This document shows positions 52,982 to 62,901 of a stretch of 64,000 nucleotides of DNA, piece by piece. Numbering within the stretch: the stretch's first letter is position 1; each line of letters begins with the position of its first letter. The stretch is from Empedobacter stercoris (GTDB lineage: Bacteria; Bacteroidota; Bacteroidia; Flavobacteriales; Weeksellaceae): assembly GCF_020281205.1 (NCBI RefSeq), contig NZ_JACXZC010000006.1, positions 62,001 through 126,000 on the forward strand, read 5' to 3'. A program made the position numbers and the translations under genes. The notes beneath the pieces were generated by a model. The model did not search any database. It was given only the letters and a program-made list of their open reading frames with translations, and had not been told where the DNA came from.

Positions 52982-54177
52982 TGACAAAAAAAGTTGCTAT
53001 AACTGGAATGGGAATTATCTCGGCAATTGGTAAGAATGTCGAAGATAACCATGATTCTTTAATTCATCAAAAACATGGCTTATCACGCCTTGAAAATTTT
53101 GAATCTATTCATCAAAATGAAATTTTTGTGGGTGAAATAAAATTATCTAATGATGAATTAGCAACTTTTTTAAATTTATCTTCGGACAACAACTTTTCCA
53201 GAACAGCAATGCTAGGGCTTGTAGCTGTAAAAGAAGCTTTAAAAAAAGCTAAGATAGAAGATGTAAATGAAGTAAGAACGGGGTTGATTTCCTCTACGAG
53301 TGTAGGAGGAATGGATCGAACTGAAAATTATTTTTTTGATTTTGAGAATTTACTTGATCAACAAAAGTATATTATGAGTCATGATGCAGGAGCAACAACG
53401 AATCAAATTGCAAACGAGATTGGTTTAAAAGGTTTTGTTTCGACGATTAGTACTGCATGTTCTTCAGCTGCAAATGCGATTATGTATGGTGCTCGTTTGA
53501 TTAATTCAGGGAAATTGGATCGTGTGATTGTAGGTGGGACTGATGCGTTATCTAAATTTACAGTCAATGGATTTAAAAGTTTAATGATTTTAAGTGATGA
53601 GTTTAATCAACCTTTTGATGAAAATCGTAAAGGTTTAAACCTTGGAGAAGCTGCAGCTTATTTGATTTTAGAGTCAGATGAATTAGCTCAAAAATCAAAC
53701 AAAAAAATCCTTGGTTATTTGATCGGTTCAGGTAATGCCAATGATGCATTTCATCAAACTGCATCTTCTGAAAATGGAGAAGGAGCGTATTTAGCGATGA
53801 AAAAAGCATTTGAAACCGCGAATATTCAACCACATAATATCGATTATATCAATGTTCATGGTACAGCTACAAACAACAATGATATAACAGAAGGTAGAGC
53901 TTTGAAAAGAATCTTTGGAGAAGATGTACCTATTTTTAGTTCAACTAAACCATATACTGGTCATACATTAGCTGCTGCAGCGAGTGTAGAAGCGGTTTTT
54001 AGTTTGTTAAGTTTACAACATAGTATCGTTTACCCTAACCTTAATTTTCAATCTCCGATAGAAGAATTGAATATCTTTCCTTCGACAGAAGTTAAGAACA
54101 AAGATATTCAATATGTATTATCAAACTCGTTTGGTTTTGGAGGGAATTGTTCAACTTTAATCTTTTCTAAATCATGA
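52981..54177 (+). CDS. beta-ketoacyl synthase, copy C
   Basis: 398 residues. Triad complete: Cys160 in STACSSAANAIMYG, His in NVHGTATNNND, and His in KPYTGHTLAAAA. The pair with the Cys-less paralogue immediately downstream (4-base overlap) mirrors the KS-alpha/chain-length-factor heterodimers of aryl-polyene and type II polyketide systems. Confidence 0.92.
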   Translation: MTKKVAITGMGIISAIGKNVEDNHDSLIHQKHGLSRLENFESIHQNEIFVGEIKLSNDELATFLNLSSDNNFSRTAMLGLVAVKEALKKAKIEDVNEVRTGLISSTSVGGMDRTENYFFDFENLLDQQKYIMSHDAGATTNQIANEIGLKGFVSTISTACSSAANAIMYGARLINSGKLDRVIVGGTDALSKFTVNGFKSLMILSDEFNQPFDENRKGLNLGEAAAYLILESDELAQKSNKKILGYLIGSGNANDAFHQTASSENGEGAYLAMKKAFETANIQPHNIDYINVHGTATNNNDITEGRALKRIFGEDVPIFSSTKPYTGHTLAAAASVEAVFSLLSLQHSIVYPNLNFQSPIEELNIFPSTEVKNKDIQYVLSNSFGFGGNCSTLIFSKS

Positions 54178-55163
54178 AAGAAGTAGTGGTAAATGGATTA
54201 GGTTTCGTAAATGCTCAATTTACAAATGAAATCACAAATGATTTTTTGTTATTAGAAACTTCAATAACGAAAGCGAAATCTCCTTTGTTAAAAGATATTA
54301 TTTCTTCTGCGATGAGTCGTCGAATGGCTTCTGGAGTTAAAATGGGAATTTATTCTTCTTTAAAAGCATTGAATGATGGAGGAATTGAACATCCAGAAGC
54401 GATAATCACTGGAACAGCTTTAGGTTGTTTGGTGGATTCTGAAAAGTTTTTGACGAATATTATTCAAAACAAAGAGGAGTTTTTGACGCCAACTGCTTTT
54501 ATTCAATCTACACATAATACGGTTGGTTCTCAAATTGCTTTACATCTTGGGTGCAACGCTTACAATTTTACCTATACAAATGGTTTTAATTCCTTTGAGA
54601 ATGCGTTATTAGACGGTTTTTTACAAGTAGAAAAGGAAGGGATTAATAATGCGTTAATTGGTGGAATTGATGAAATAGGTGTTCGTACTTATGAATTATT
54701 GCAATTAGTTGGTGAGATTAAAAATGAGTTTAACCAAGGAGTTAAATACAGTGAAGGTGCACACTTTTGTGTTTTATCTAATCAAAAAAGTGAAAGTTCT
54801 TATGCGAAAGTAATAGATGTTCATCTCTTGAATAATTATGAAGATATAAATGCTGAAATTTTAAAGTTTATTCAATTGAATAATATTGATTTATCCGATA
54901 TTGATGCGATAATTTCAGGAGATCAAACTTTGCGAATTAATGAGAAGGAATTGATTGAGATATTTGAATACAAAGATTTTATTGGTGAATTTGGAACGTC
55001 ATCGGCTTTTGGATTTATTTTAGGCTGCAAATTATTACGTCATCAAAGTTTACCTTATCAATTTAAAACCAATAAAATAGTGGCTAAAAGTTATCGAAAT
55101 GTACTTTTGGTCAATGGTCGGAATGGAAAAGATTTGAGTTTAGTATTGCTTCAATCGATATGA
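54174..55163 (+). CDS. ketosynthase-like chain length factor (no active-site Cys)
   Basis: 329 residues. A thiolase-fold ketosynthase N-terminal-like protein. THNTVGSQIALHLGCNAYNFTY is conserved, but the active-site region (131-145, TYTNGFNSFENAL) has no cysteine, so it cannot condense by itself. It presumably binds the KS of copy C and sets chain length, as in the CLF role known for aryl-polyene synthesis. Confidence 0.83.
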   Translation: MKEVVVNGLGFVNAQFTNEITNDFLLLETSITKAKSPLLKDIISSAMSRRMASGVKMGIYSSLKALNDGGIEHPEAIITGTALGCLVDSEKFLTNIIQNKEEFLTPTAFIQSTHNTVGSQIALHLGCNAYNFTYTNGFNSFENALLDGFLQVEKEGINNALIGGIDEIGVRTYELLQLVGEIKNEFNQGVKYSEGAHFCVLSNQKSESSYAKVIDVHLLNNYEDINAEILKFIQLNNIDLSDIDAIISGDQTLRINEKELIEIFEYKDFIGEFGTSSAFGFILGCKLLRHQSLPYQFKTNKIVAKSYRNVLLVNGRNGKDLSLVLLQSI

Positions 55164-55933
55164 AATTTAAAGTTGCCACCATCTTTTTTATAACTACACT
55201 AATTTGTCTTTCAATTGGTTGTTTTGCAAAAAGTTTGTCTTTTTTTTATTTGTTTATACCTTTTTTTATTTGGTCGTTATTGACAATTTTTGGTGCTTTT
55301 GAAATTCGATTTAATTACTTTTTGAAAGCGTTTCATTCAGCAGGGAAAACCACAGATCGAATAATTTCGTTAACTTTTGATGATGGACCAACAGAATTTA
55401 CACCAAGAATTCTTGAAATTTTAAAAAAAAATAATGCTAAAGCAACATTTTTTTGTATCGGAAAACAAATCAATCAATCTCCAGAAAATCTTCAAAAAAT
55501 ACATCAATTAGGGCATTTAATAGGAAATCATACTTATCATCATTCGCCTAAAAATGGCTTTTATTCAACTGATAAAATTATACAAGAAATTCTGACTACT
55601 AATCAAATTATTGAACAAACTATATCGGTTAAAACAAAGATTTTTAGACCGCCTTTTGGCGTGACAAATCCACATATTGCAAGAGCTTTGCGCAGAACCA
55701 AACATCACGTAATAGGTTGGGATGTTCGATCTTTGGATACAGTTATTGATGATGAAAAAAGATTGTTTGATCGAATTACACGACAAATTAAACCAGGTTC
55801 AATCGTTTTATTGCATGACACTTCGGATAAAACAGCGAATGTGTTAGCACAATTATTTGTATTTTTACAAAAGGAAAATTATAAAGTAGTTCCTTTAGAC
55901 GAACTCTTGAAAATTGATGTATATGAAAACTAA
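55160..55933 (+). CDS. membrane-anchored polysaccharide deacetylase-like protein
   Basis: 257 residues. Two N-terminal hydrophobic segments (VATIFFITTLICLSIGCF and FFYLFIPFFIWSLLTIFG), then a NodB-homology domain: Asp74-Asp75 in LTFDDGP, His124 and His128 in GNHTYHHS, FRPPFG, and LLHD. A metal-dependent carbohydrate esterase. Its presence in a pigment operon is unexpected; it may modify the cell envelope where the pigment is stored. 4-base overlap with the previous gene. Confidence 0.88.
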   Translation: MKFKVATIFFITTLICLSIGCFAKSLSFFYLFIPFFIWSLLTIFGAFEIRFNYFLKAFHSAGKTTDRIISLTFDDGPTEFTPRILEILKKNNAKATFFCIGKQINQSPENLQKIHQLGHLIGNHTYHHSPKNGFYSTDKIIQEILTTNQIIEQTISVKTKIFRPPFGVTNPHIARALRRTKHHVIGWDVRSLDTVIDDEKRLFDRITRQIKPGSIVLLHDTSDKTANVLAQLFVFLQKENYKVVPLDELLKIDVYEN

Positions 55934-56549
55934 AATCTTCATTTTATTTGCATTTTTTCACTTGACAATTTTTGCGCAAGAAAGTAAAATGAGTAATGCT
56001 GAAATTGAGAATTTCAAAAAAGATATTGTAACTGATTCTAAAAGAATAAAGACGTTAACGGCTGATTTTACACAATATAAAGTGATGAGTTTTTTAGAAA
56101 AACCAATTGTTTCGAAAGGTAAATTGTATCTGCAAAATCCAAGTTCGATGCGTTGGAATTATACGCAACCTATTGATTATAATGTCATTTTTAACCACAA
56201 TAAAATTTACATTAATGACGAAGGAAAAAAATCGAGTGTTGATTTGCAAGGAAATAAAAAGTTTGAAAAATTAAATCAATTGATTGTTGGAAGTGTAAGT
56301 GGTAATTTGTTCAATACCAATGATTTTTTTATTACCTATGTTAAAACGGATAAAGCTCGAATAGCAAAATTGCAACCGAAAATAAAAGATGTGATGAAAT
56401 ACATCAAAGAAATTCAGTTGACGTTTTATTCCGGACAATCGACGGTGACAGAAGTGAAATTGATTGAGCCTTCAGACGATTACACCAAAATCTTATTTAC
56501 GAACAAATCTTTAAATAAAACAATCAATGCGTCTGTTTTTACTCCTTAG
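55923..56549 (+). CDS. LolA-like outer membrane lipoprotein carrier
   Basis: 208 residues from ATG 55923 (earlier in-frame TTG 55914 and ATG 55917 lie inside the deacetylase gene). A signal peptide ends at IFAQ. The mature part follows LolA: TADFTQYKVMSFLEKPIVSKGKLY, shown by its ends TADFTQ and SKGKLY, then MRWNYTQP. LolA-like proteins are a constant part of aryl-polyene clusters and are thought to carry product or lipid across the periplasm. 23-base overlap with the lipoprotein gene downstream. Confidence 0.87.
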   Translation: MKTKIFILFAFFHLTIFAQESKMSNAEIENFKKDIVTDSKRIKTLTADFTQYKVMSFLEKPIVSKGKLYLQNPSSMRWNYTQPIDYNVIFNHNKIYINDEGKKSSVDLQGNKKFEKLNQLIVGSVSGNLFNTNDFFITYVKTDKARIAKLQPKIKDVMKYIKEIQLTFYSGQSTVTEVKLIEPSDDYTKILFTNKSLNKTINASVFTP

Positions 56550-57150
56550 TATTTTGTTTTTAACGTCTTGTGGAACGACATATAAAATAGCCGATATACA
56601 AGATAAACAAAAGGTTGAAAAGGAATTTCTTAATCCTTATTTTAGTCAAATTGACAAAGAATACAGTTACCGTTTTAAGATTACGTTTATGAAAAATGAA
56701 ATGAAAGGTAATTTTGTAGTAAAAAAGCTCGGTTATGATTCGCATCGAGTAGTAATGATGTCTGATTTTGGAAATACATTATTTGATTTATCTATTTCAG
56801 AAAATAATTACAACTTGAATTATGCCATGCCAGATTTGAATAAAAAAGTAGTTGTGAAAACACTTGCAAATGATTTACAAATGCTTTTTAAAAACGATTT
56901 TAAAGTGGATGAATCTATTAAAACAGCTGATTTTGTTGTTTTAAAATCGAAAGATGTAAGTTTAGTATTCGATGAAAATGAATCAACTAATTTCCAAGAA
57001 TTAATTCATCTAAAGAACAATAAAATAAAGACAATCAACTACTTTACGACTAATCAAACAGATTATCCAGAAAAGATTTTAATCAAACACAATCACTTTA
57101 ACTTAAGTATCGAATTGTCAAAAGTAAATACACAATTAGAGGAAGATTAA
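56527..57150 (+). CDS. lipoprotein, possible LolB-like partner
   Basis: 207 residues with a clear lipobox (LFLTSC). The mature part (YRFKITFMKNEMKGNFVVKKL, VVMMSDFGNTLFDLSI) looks like a half-barrel that could accept a hydrophobic ligand, and it is encoded directly after LolA. A LolB- or DUF3261-like receiving role at the outer membrane is plausible. I do not recognise a named family with certainty. Confidence 0.72.
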   Translation: MRLFLLLSILFLTSCGTTYKIADIQDKQKVEKEFLNPYFSQIDKEYSYRFKITFMKNEMKGNFVVKKLGYDSHRVVMMSDFGNTLFDLSISENNYNLNYAMPDLNKKVVVKTLANDLQMLFKNDFKVDESIKTADFVVLKSKDVSLVFDENESTNFQELIHLKNNKIKTINYFTTNQTDYPEKILIKHNHFNLSIELSKVNTQLEED

Positions 57151-57179
57151 ACAAACTTAAATTACAATATTTTTTAGAT

Positions 57180-57187
57180 TATATTTG
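57180..57187 (+). promoter_or_regulatory. internal -7 box (TATATTTG) before the late genes
   Basis: Exact TAnnTTTG match in the only gap above 50 bases of the pigment operon, 19 bases before the ATG at 57207. It suggests separate transcription of the last five or more genes. Confidence 0.5.
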
Positions 57188-57206
57188 TAAATCAAAACAG
57201 TTACAA

Positions 57207-57578
57207 ATGCTTATTCCTAATCTATATACCATCAAAAATTCGGAGAAAATAGATGATGTAAATTTTAAAGTCCAAATTGAACTGAATCCAAATCATGAAG
57301 TTTTTGAAGGTCATTTTCCAAATAATCCAATTACTCCAGGCGTTTGCATGATGCAAATTATAAAAGAAATAACAGAAGGTTTTGTTGCTAAAAATCTGTT
57401 TTTGTCTAAAGTTTCGAATGTCAAATTTATGGCAACCATAAATCCATTTGTGAATCCAATTTTGGAATTAAATTTGAATGTTGTTTGCGAAAATGATGAA
57501 GTAAAAGTTAAAAATACTTCTTTTTTTGAAGCAACAAATGCCTTAAAATTTAGTGCAATTTATAAAGTTTTGGATTAA
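57207..57578 (+). CDS. FabZ/FabA-like 3-hydroxyacyl-ACP dehydratase
   Basis: 123 residues. FEGHFPNNPITPGVCMMQ carries the catalytic His of the FabZ/FabA hotdog fold, followed by ITEGFV. It is a third hotdog protein of the cluster, with the catalytic GHFP that the earlier two lack, so it may be the main dehydratase. Stop overlaps the next start by one base. Confidence 0.87.
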   Translation: MLIPNLYTIKNSEKIDDVNFKVQIELNPNHEVFEGHFPNNPITPGVCMMQIIKEITEGFVAKNLFLSKVSNVKFMATINPFVNPILELNLNVVCENDEVKVKNTSFFEATNALKFSAIYKVLD

Positions 57579-58060
57579 TGAAAATCATATTATCGTTATT
57601 ATTTTCGGTTTTATTCTTTTTTGGATTAACATTATCCGAATTAAGGACGGATTTTGAAAACGCTTCGAAATCATCTAAAAATGTGAATATTTTATACAAT
57701 AAATTAAATAATTATCCTGGTGAAAATCAGACAATTATAGCGTACAAAGGAGCTTCTAAAATATTAAAAGCAAGAACGATAAAAGATAAGGAAATAAAAA
57801 AACAATTTTTTACAGAAGGCGCTACTTTGATTAATAATTCGATCAAAAAGGATTCAAAAGATGTGGAAAATCGTCTGATTCGATTAATCATTCAAGAAAA
57901 TATTCCAAAGTTTATTAAATACAATCAAAATATTCAAGAAGATAAAACATTTATTATCGATAATTATAAATCGGCTCCTAAAGAAGTTCAAGCATTGATT
58001 AAGTCATACGCCAAAAATTACAATACTTTTACAGTACAACAGCAGAAAACATTTCATTAA
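57578..58060 (+). CDS. exported protein of unknown function
   Basis: 160 residues. Signal peptide (IILSLLFSVLFFFGLTLS), then a helical, charged protein (FENASKSSKNVNILYNKL, KDSKDVENRLIRLIIQEN, SAPKEVQALIKSYAKNY). No motif recognised. It sits between the dehydratase and glycosyltransferase genes with a one-base overlap and a 4-base gap, so it belongs to the operon. It may be a periplasmic assembly factor. Confidence 0.7.
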   Translation: MKIILSLLFSVLFFFGLTLSELRTDFENASKSSKNVNILYNKLNNYPGENQTIIAYKGASKILKARTIKDKEIKKQFFTEGATLINNSIKKDSKDVENRLIRLIIQENIPKFIKYNQNIQEDKTFIIDNYKSAPKEVQALIKSYAKNYNTFTVQQQKTFH

Positions 58061-58064
58061 GCGC

Positions 58065-59249
58065 ATGGATTTTTCGAATATTCGACATAAAATAGATGAA
58101 CTAAAAGTTTGTGTACTTATACCGACTTACAACAATCATAAAACGTTGAAACGTGTGATTGATGGAGTTTTGGACTACACCAATCAGATTATTATTGTTA
58201 ATGATGGTTCTACAGACGCTACAGATGCTATTTTAAACGAATACGAAAGTCAATTTGTTGTGGTTAAAATAGCACAAAACAAAGGGAAAGGAAATGCTTT
58301 GCGAGTTGGTTTTAAGGAAGCCGTAAATAATGGGTATCACTATGCTTTGACAATCGATTCTGATGGGCAACATTTTCCACATGATATTCCAAATTTTATA
58401 GAAGAATTAGAACAACGCAATAAACCAGTTTTAATTATCGGAAGTCGCCAAATGGAACAAGATGGGATTCCGAAAAAAAGTAGTTTTGGCAATAAATTTT
58501 CTAATTTTTGGTTTTGGTTCGAAACAGGAATTAAATTAAATGACACTCAATCTGGTTATCGTTTGTATCCATTAAAATTTATTCCAAAAAGATTTTGGAC
58601 AACTAAATTTGAATTTGAAATTGAGGTGATTGTACGTACAGCTTGGAAAGGAATTGAAGTAATTAACATTCCGATTGACATTTTGTACGATCCAAATGAA
58701 CGCGTTTCACATTTCCGTCCATTCAAAGATTTTACACGAATTAGCATCTTGAATACATTTCTTGTATTCTTGACTATTTTCTACATTAAACCTCGAAATT
58801 TTCTGTTCAGTTTCAAAAAAAAAAACTTACGAACATTCATTAAAGAAGATATTTTAGGAAGTAACGATAACAATAAAGTAAAAGCGCTATCAATTTCTTT
58901 GGGTGTTTTTCTTGGTATTGCTCCTTTTTGGGGTTTTCAAACCTTTTTATCTATTTTTTTAGCCTCTATGTTTCGGTTGAATAAAGTGATCAGTTTCTTC
59001 TGTTCTAACATTAGTATTCCGCCAATGATCCCAATCATCATCTACCTATCTTTAGTTACTGGAGGGTTCATTTTACAAGATAATTTTCATTTAGATTTAA
59101 GTTTGGTTTCGTTCGAAACGATTAAGAAAAATTTACTTCGATATGTAATTGGGAGCTTAGTTTTAGCAACATTCTGTAGTGTTGTAAGTGGAATTTCAAG
59201 TTATTTTTTATTAACTTATTTCAGTCAAAAGACCATTAAGAATGCATAA
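58065..59249 (+). CDS. glycosyltransferase family 2 fused to DUF2062
   Basis: 394 residues. The N-terminal GT2 domain has CVLIPTYNNHKTL, IVNDGSTD (DXD-like) and TIDSDGQHFPHDI, the last with the catalytic DSD, and SGYRLYP. From about residue 255 a DUF2062 membrane domain with hydrophobic helices follows (ALSISLGVFLGIAPFWGFQTFLSIFLASM). It resembles GT2 proteins of aryl-polyene clusters. It may build the envelope glycolipid or link to a polyprenyl carrier; substrate unknown. Overlaps the next gene by 8 bases. Confidence 0.87.
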   Translation: MDFSNIRHKIDELKVCVLIPTYNNHKTLKRVIDGVLDYTNQIIIVNDGSTDATDAILNEYESQFVVVKIAQNKGKGNALRVGFKEAVNNGYHYALTIDSDGQHFPHDIPNFIEELEQRNKPVLIIGSRQMEQDGIPKKSSFGNKFSNFWFWFETGIKLNDTQSGYRLYPLKFIPKRFWTTKFEFEIEVIVRTAWKGIEVINIPIDILYDPNERVSHFRPFKDFTRISILNTFLVFLTIFYIKPRNFLFSFKKKNLRTFIKEDILGSNDNNKVKALSISLGVFLGIAPFWGFQTFLSIFLASMFRLNKVISFFCSNISIPPMIPIIIYLSLVTGGFILQDNFHLDLSLVSFETIKKNLLRYVIGSLVLATFCSVVSGISSYFLLTYFSQKTIKNA

Positions 59250-62200
59250 ATATTTCTACACTATATTTTTACATATCAAAGGGAATAAATGGTTGAGCAG
59301 TTTACTTTTTATTCTTTTTTTGGCGTGTTGTTTATTTTTTGCGAATCGATTAAAATTTGAGGAAGATATAACGCGAATTATTCCAAAAGATGAGAAGAAT
59401 GATGCCATTACAAAAGTTATTTCTCAATTAAAATTCACAGATAAAGTTGCTGTTATTATCGAAAAAGAAAAGGCTGGAACATTAGATGATATGACTGCTC
59501 AAGCAACAGATTTTTTGGATAGTATTCAACCGCTCAAAGAGTATTACAATGATGTTCAAGGTCAATATGATTTAGATAATTTTGCTTCGACATTTGATTT
59601 TGTACATCAGAATTTACCGCTTTTTTTAGAGAAAGAAGATTATGATAAGTTAACTCTAAAACTGACGAAAGATTCTATTGAATCGATTGTTGATCAGAAT
59701 TACAAAAGTCTAATTACACCAACGGGAATAGTTTCAAAAGAATTTATGTTGAAAGACCCTCTTGGTTTAACTTTTGTTGCGTTAAATCGGTTGAAAGATA
59801 AGAATTTGACGAGCGATTTTGAGGTGTATAAAGGGTTTATTGTTACGAAAGATCATTCGAAATTATTGCTCTTTATCAATCCAACATTTTCTGGAAGTGA
59901 AACAGAACATAATACTGATTTTGTCAATCGATTAGAGGACATAAAACAGCATTTAAATCCAAAATATAGCGGGAAATCAACATTAAGTTTTTTTGGTTCA
60001 AGTTTTATTGCTGTTGCAAATGCCAAGCAAATCAAGCAAGATATTATCACAACTGTATTGATATCGATGACGACGTTAATGGTTATTTTGATGGTGTTTT
60101 ATCGTAAGCTTTACATTCCAATTATCATTTTTATACCTTCTGTTTTTGGTTTTTTCTTTGCCTTGGCAATGTTGTATTTCATTCAAGGTACAATTTCTGC
60201 AATTTCATTAAGTATTGGTGCGGTTTTACTCGGAATAACGATTGATTATTCGTTGCATATCATGACGCATTACAAACACAATAGCGATTCTAAAATACTT
60301 TTTAAAGAGATTACCAAACCGCTAATCATGAGCTGTACAACAACAGCGATTGCTTTTTTGTGTTTACTTTTTGTGAAATCAGATGTATTAAAAGATTTAG
60401 GAATTTTTGCTGGAATAACAGTTATTGTTTCTGGTGTTTTTTCATTGTTGATTATTCCACATTTGTATCACCCAAAGCAAAATTCGGTCGAAAATAATTC
60501 TACCATTATAGAGAAGTTAGCATTATTCTCATTTCATCATAATAAATTTTTGATTGTAGCTTGTATACTGCTGATTATTGTAAGTTGTTTTACGTTCAGT
60601 AAAGTTAAATTTGATAAGGATTTATCAAAATTGAATTACATTCCAACAGATCAAAAAATTGCTGAAAAAAAATTAGAAACGTCTTCTAATACCATTTCAA
60701 AATCATTGTATGTCGTTAATTATGGAACAGATATAAATGAAGTTTTAACTAAAAATAGCGCGTTAACAACTCAACTATCAAAAGCAGTCAATGCAGATGA
60801 AATATTAAGTTTTAATTCGATTCAATCATTGGTTTTACCAGCTGCTGAACAAGTAGAAAAAATAAAGAATTGGAATAATTTCTGGTCTGCTGAAAAGATA
60901 AATTTTGTAAAGAATGAGTTTGTCAACGAAGGAAAAGAATATGGTTTTAAACAAAGTATTTACGATCAATTTTTCTCGATTTTTGATAAATCCTATCAAC
61001 CATTAAAATTAGAGGATTATCGCGCGTTCAATCCGTCACTTTTTGAAGAATTTGTTTCCGAAAAAAATGGATTTTATACCATCTCAACTTTAGTCAAATT
61101 AAAGGAAGAGAATAGAGAGAAATTTGTGAATCAATTTCATCATAACGAAACAATTGTAATTGACCGAAAGTTACTAAACGAAAACTTTTTAGGTAATTTA
61201 GTCAATGACTTTAATAATTTAGTTAATTATTCGTTTTTAGCTGTTTTATTGATTTTATGGTATTTTTTCCGACGTATTGAGTTGGTTATTATTAGTGCGA
61301 TTCCTATCGCGTTATCAGGTTTGGTTACTGCAGGTTTAATGGGACTTTTTGATATCAAATTTAATATTTTTAGCAGTATTGTTTGCACGTTGGTTTTTGG
61401 TCATGGAGTTGATTTTAGTATTTTTATGACAAGTGCTTTACAAAAAGAATACACGACTGGTAAAGATGAAATGCCGACTTACCGAACATCAATTTTATTA
61501 GCCGTTATTACGACAGTTTTAGCGATTGGTGCGCTTATCTTTGCAAAACACCCTGCTCTAAAATCTATTGCGTCAGTTTCGTTGGTTGGAGTGCTTGCAG
61601 CATTGGTGATTACATTTATTTTTTATCCAATTTTATTTCGATTTTTTATAGCCAATCGTTCCAAAAAAGGAAAAAGTCCGATGACTTTATGGTTGGCAAT
61701 TCAGAGTGGAATTTTCTTTTTATATTTTGGATTATTTGGAACGTTGACTTCTTTAATACTTCGTTTTTTGATGCTTATTTTACCAATTTCGAAAGAGAAA
61801 AAGTACCAACTTTTTGGATGGGGAATGGCAACTTTTATGAAATCTGTATTGATGTTGAAACCAACAGTTGTTAAACGAATAATCAATCCTAATCATGAAA
61901 ATTTTAAGAAGCAGTCGATTATTATTGCCAATCATACTTCTTTCTTAGATACGTTAGCTATTGGAATGTGTACACCTAAAATTGTTTTTTTAGTAAACGA
62001 TTGGGTGTATAAATCGCCAATTTTTGGACGTGCAGTTAAAATGGCTGGTTTTTATCCAGTTTCTAATGGTGTTGAAGATAATATTGAAGCAATCAAAAAT
62101 CGTATTGGTCATGATTTTTCGTTGATGATTTTCCCTGAAGGAACGCGTTCTTTTACAAATAATATCAACCGTTTTCATAAAGGAGCATTTTATTTAGCAG

Positions 62201-62901
62201 AGAAATTGAAATTAGATATTTTACCAATGTATATTCATGGAAATTCAGAGATTATTCCAAAAGGCGACTTCTTAATTTCGGATGGACATATCTATTCAAT
62301 AATTGGAGATAGAATTGCTTGGAATGATGAAACTTATGGATTAAATTATTCTGAACGTACAAAAAAAATCAGTAGAGCTTATAAAGCAAAATTTCAAGAA
62401 ATTCGAAATAGATATGAAGATGAAAATTACTGGAAACAAAAATTGTTTTTAAGTTTTTTGTATAAAGAATTTGAAGTTGTACATGCAGTAAAACAAGATT
62501 TTAAACAATTTAAATCGGTTTATCATCAATTGAATGATGTATTTGGTTCGAACGAAAAAATCGTTCATTTTGCTAATGACTATGGACAGATTGATTTCTT
62601 ATTGTTAATGCAGCAAGCAAATCGTAAAATTATTTCGTTTATAAAAAGTGAAGATAAAAGATCAATTGCTGCGACAAATTACATTACAAAAATCCGCTCA
62701 TTAGAATATTCACCAAACTTCAGCGTTAATGAAGAATATACAACCCTTTTGATTTCGACAGAAATTGAAGAAATTAACCAAGAAACAATCAATCAATTTA
62801 ATAAAATTGTTGTTCTAAAAAATAGAAACGTCAATCAATCATTATTTACTGAATTTATTCAACAAACAGAAACAAATGAATACATCGTTTACACCAAATA
62901 A
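59242..62901 (+). CDS. MMPL/RND exporter fused to a PlsC acyltransferase
   Basis: 1,219 residues. Residues 1-about 820 form an MMPL-type transporter with two sets of transmembrane helices. The helix sets include ITTVLISMTTLMVILMVFY, AVLLGITIDYSLHIMTHY and IVCTLVFGHGVDFSIFM, and the GxxxDY/D signatures of RND permeases are kept. From about 880 a PlsC/LPLAT domain follows, with IIANHTSFLD near 894 and MIFPEGTRS near 961. A tail of some 120 residues (IVHFANDYGQIDFLLLMQ) recalls a degenerate methyltransferase fold. In aryl-polyene clusters MMPL exporters and acyltransferases are encoded separately, so the fusion points to coupled acylation and export. Confidence 0.9.
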   Translation: MHKYFYTIFLHIKGNKWLSSLLFILFLACCLFFANRLKFEEDITRIIPKDEKNDAITKVISQLKFTDKVAVIIEKEKAGTLDDMTAQATDFLDSIQPLKEYYNDVQGQYDLDNFASTFDFVHQNLPLFLEKEDYDKLTLKLTKDSIESIVDQNYKSLITPTGIVSKEFMLKDPLGLTFVALNRLKDKNLTSDFEVYKGFIVTKDHSKLLLFINPTFSGSETEHNTDFVNRLEDIKQHLNPKYSGKSTLSFFGSSFIAVANAKQIKQDIITTVLISMTTLMVILMVFYRKLYIPIIIFIPSVFGFFFALAMLYFIQGTISAISLSIGAVLLGITIDYSLHIMTHYKHNSDSKILFKEITKPLIMSCTTTAIAFLCLLFVKSDVLKDLGIFAGITVIVSGVFSLLIIPHLYHPKQNSVENNSTIIEKLALFSFHHNKFLIVACILLIIVSCFTFSKVKFDKDLSKLNYIPTDQKIAEKKLETSSNTISKSLYVVNYGTDINEVLTKNSALTTQLSKAVNADEILSFNSIQSLVLPAAEQVEKIKNWNNFWSAEKINFVKNEFVNEGKEYGFKQSIYDQFFSIFDKSYQPLKLEDYRAFNPSLFEEFVSEKNGFYTISTLVKLKEENREKFVNQFHHNETIVIDRKLLNENFLGNLVNDFNNLVNYSFLAVLLILWYFFRRIELVIISAIPIALSGLVTAGLMGLFDIKFNIFSSIVCTLVFGHGVDFSIFMTSALQKEYTTGKDEMPTYRTSILLAVITTVLAIGALIFAKHPALKSIASVSLVGVLAALVITFIFYPILFRFFIANRSKKGKSPMTLWLAIQSGIFFLYFGLFGTLTSLILRFLMLILPISKEKKYQLFGWGMATFMKSVLMLKPTVVKRIINPNHENFKKQSIIIANHTSFLDTLAIGMCTPKIVFLVNDWVYKSPIFGRAVKMAGFYPVSNGVEDNIEAIKNRIGHDFSLMIFPEGTRSFTNNINRFHKGAFYLAEKLKLDILPMYIHGNSEIIPKGDFLISDGHIYSIIGDRIAWNDETYGLNYSERTKKISRAYKAKFQEIRNRYEDENYWKQKLFLSFLYKEFEVVHAVKQDFKQFKSVYHQLNDVFGSNEKIVHFANDYGQIDFLLLMQQANRKIISFIKSEDKRSIAATNYITKIRSLEYSPNFSVNEEYTTLLISTEIEEINQETINQFNKIVVLKNRNVNQSLFTEFIQQTETNEYIVYTK

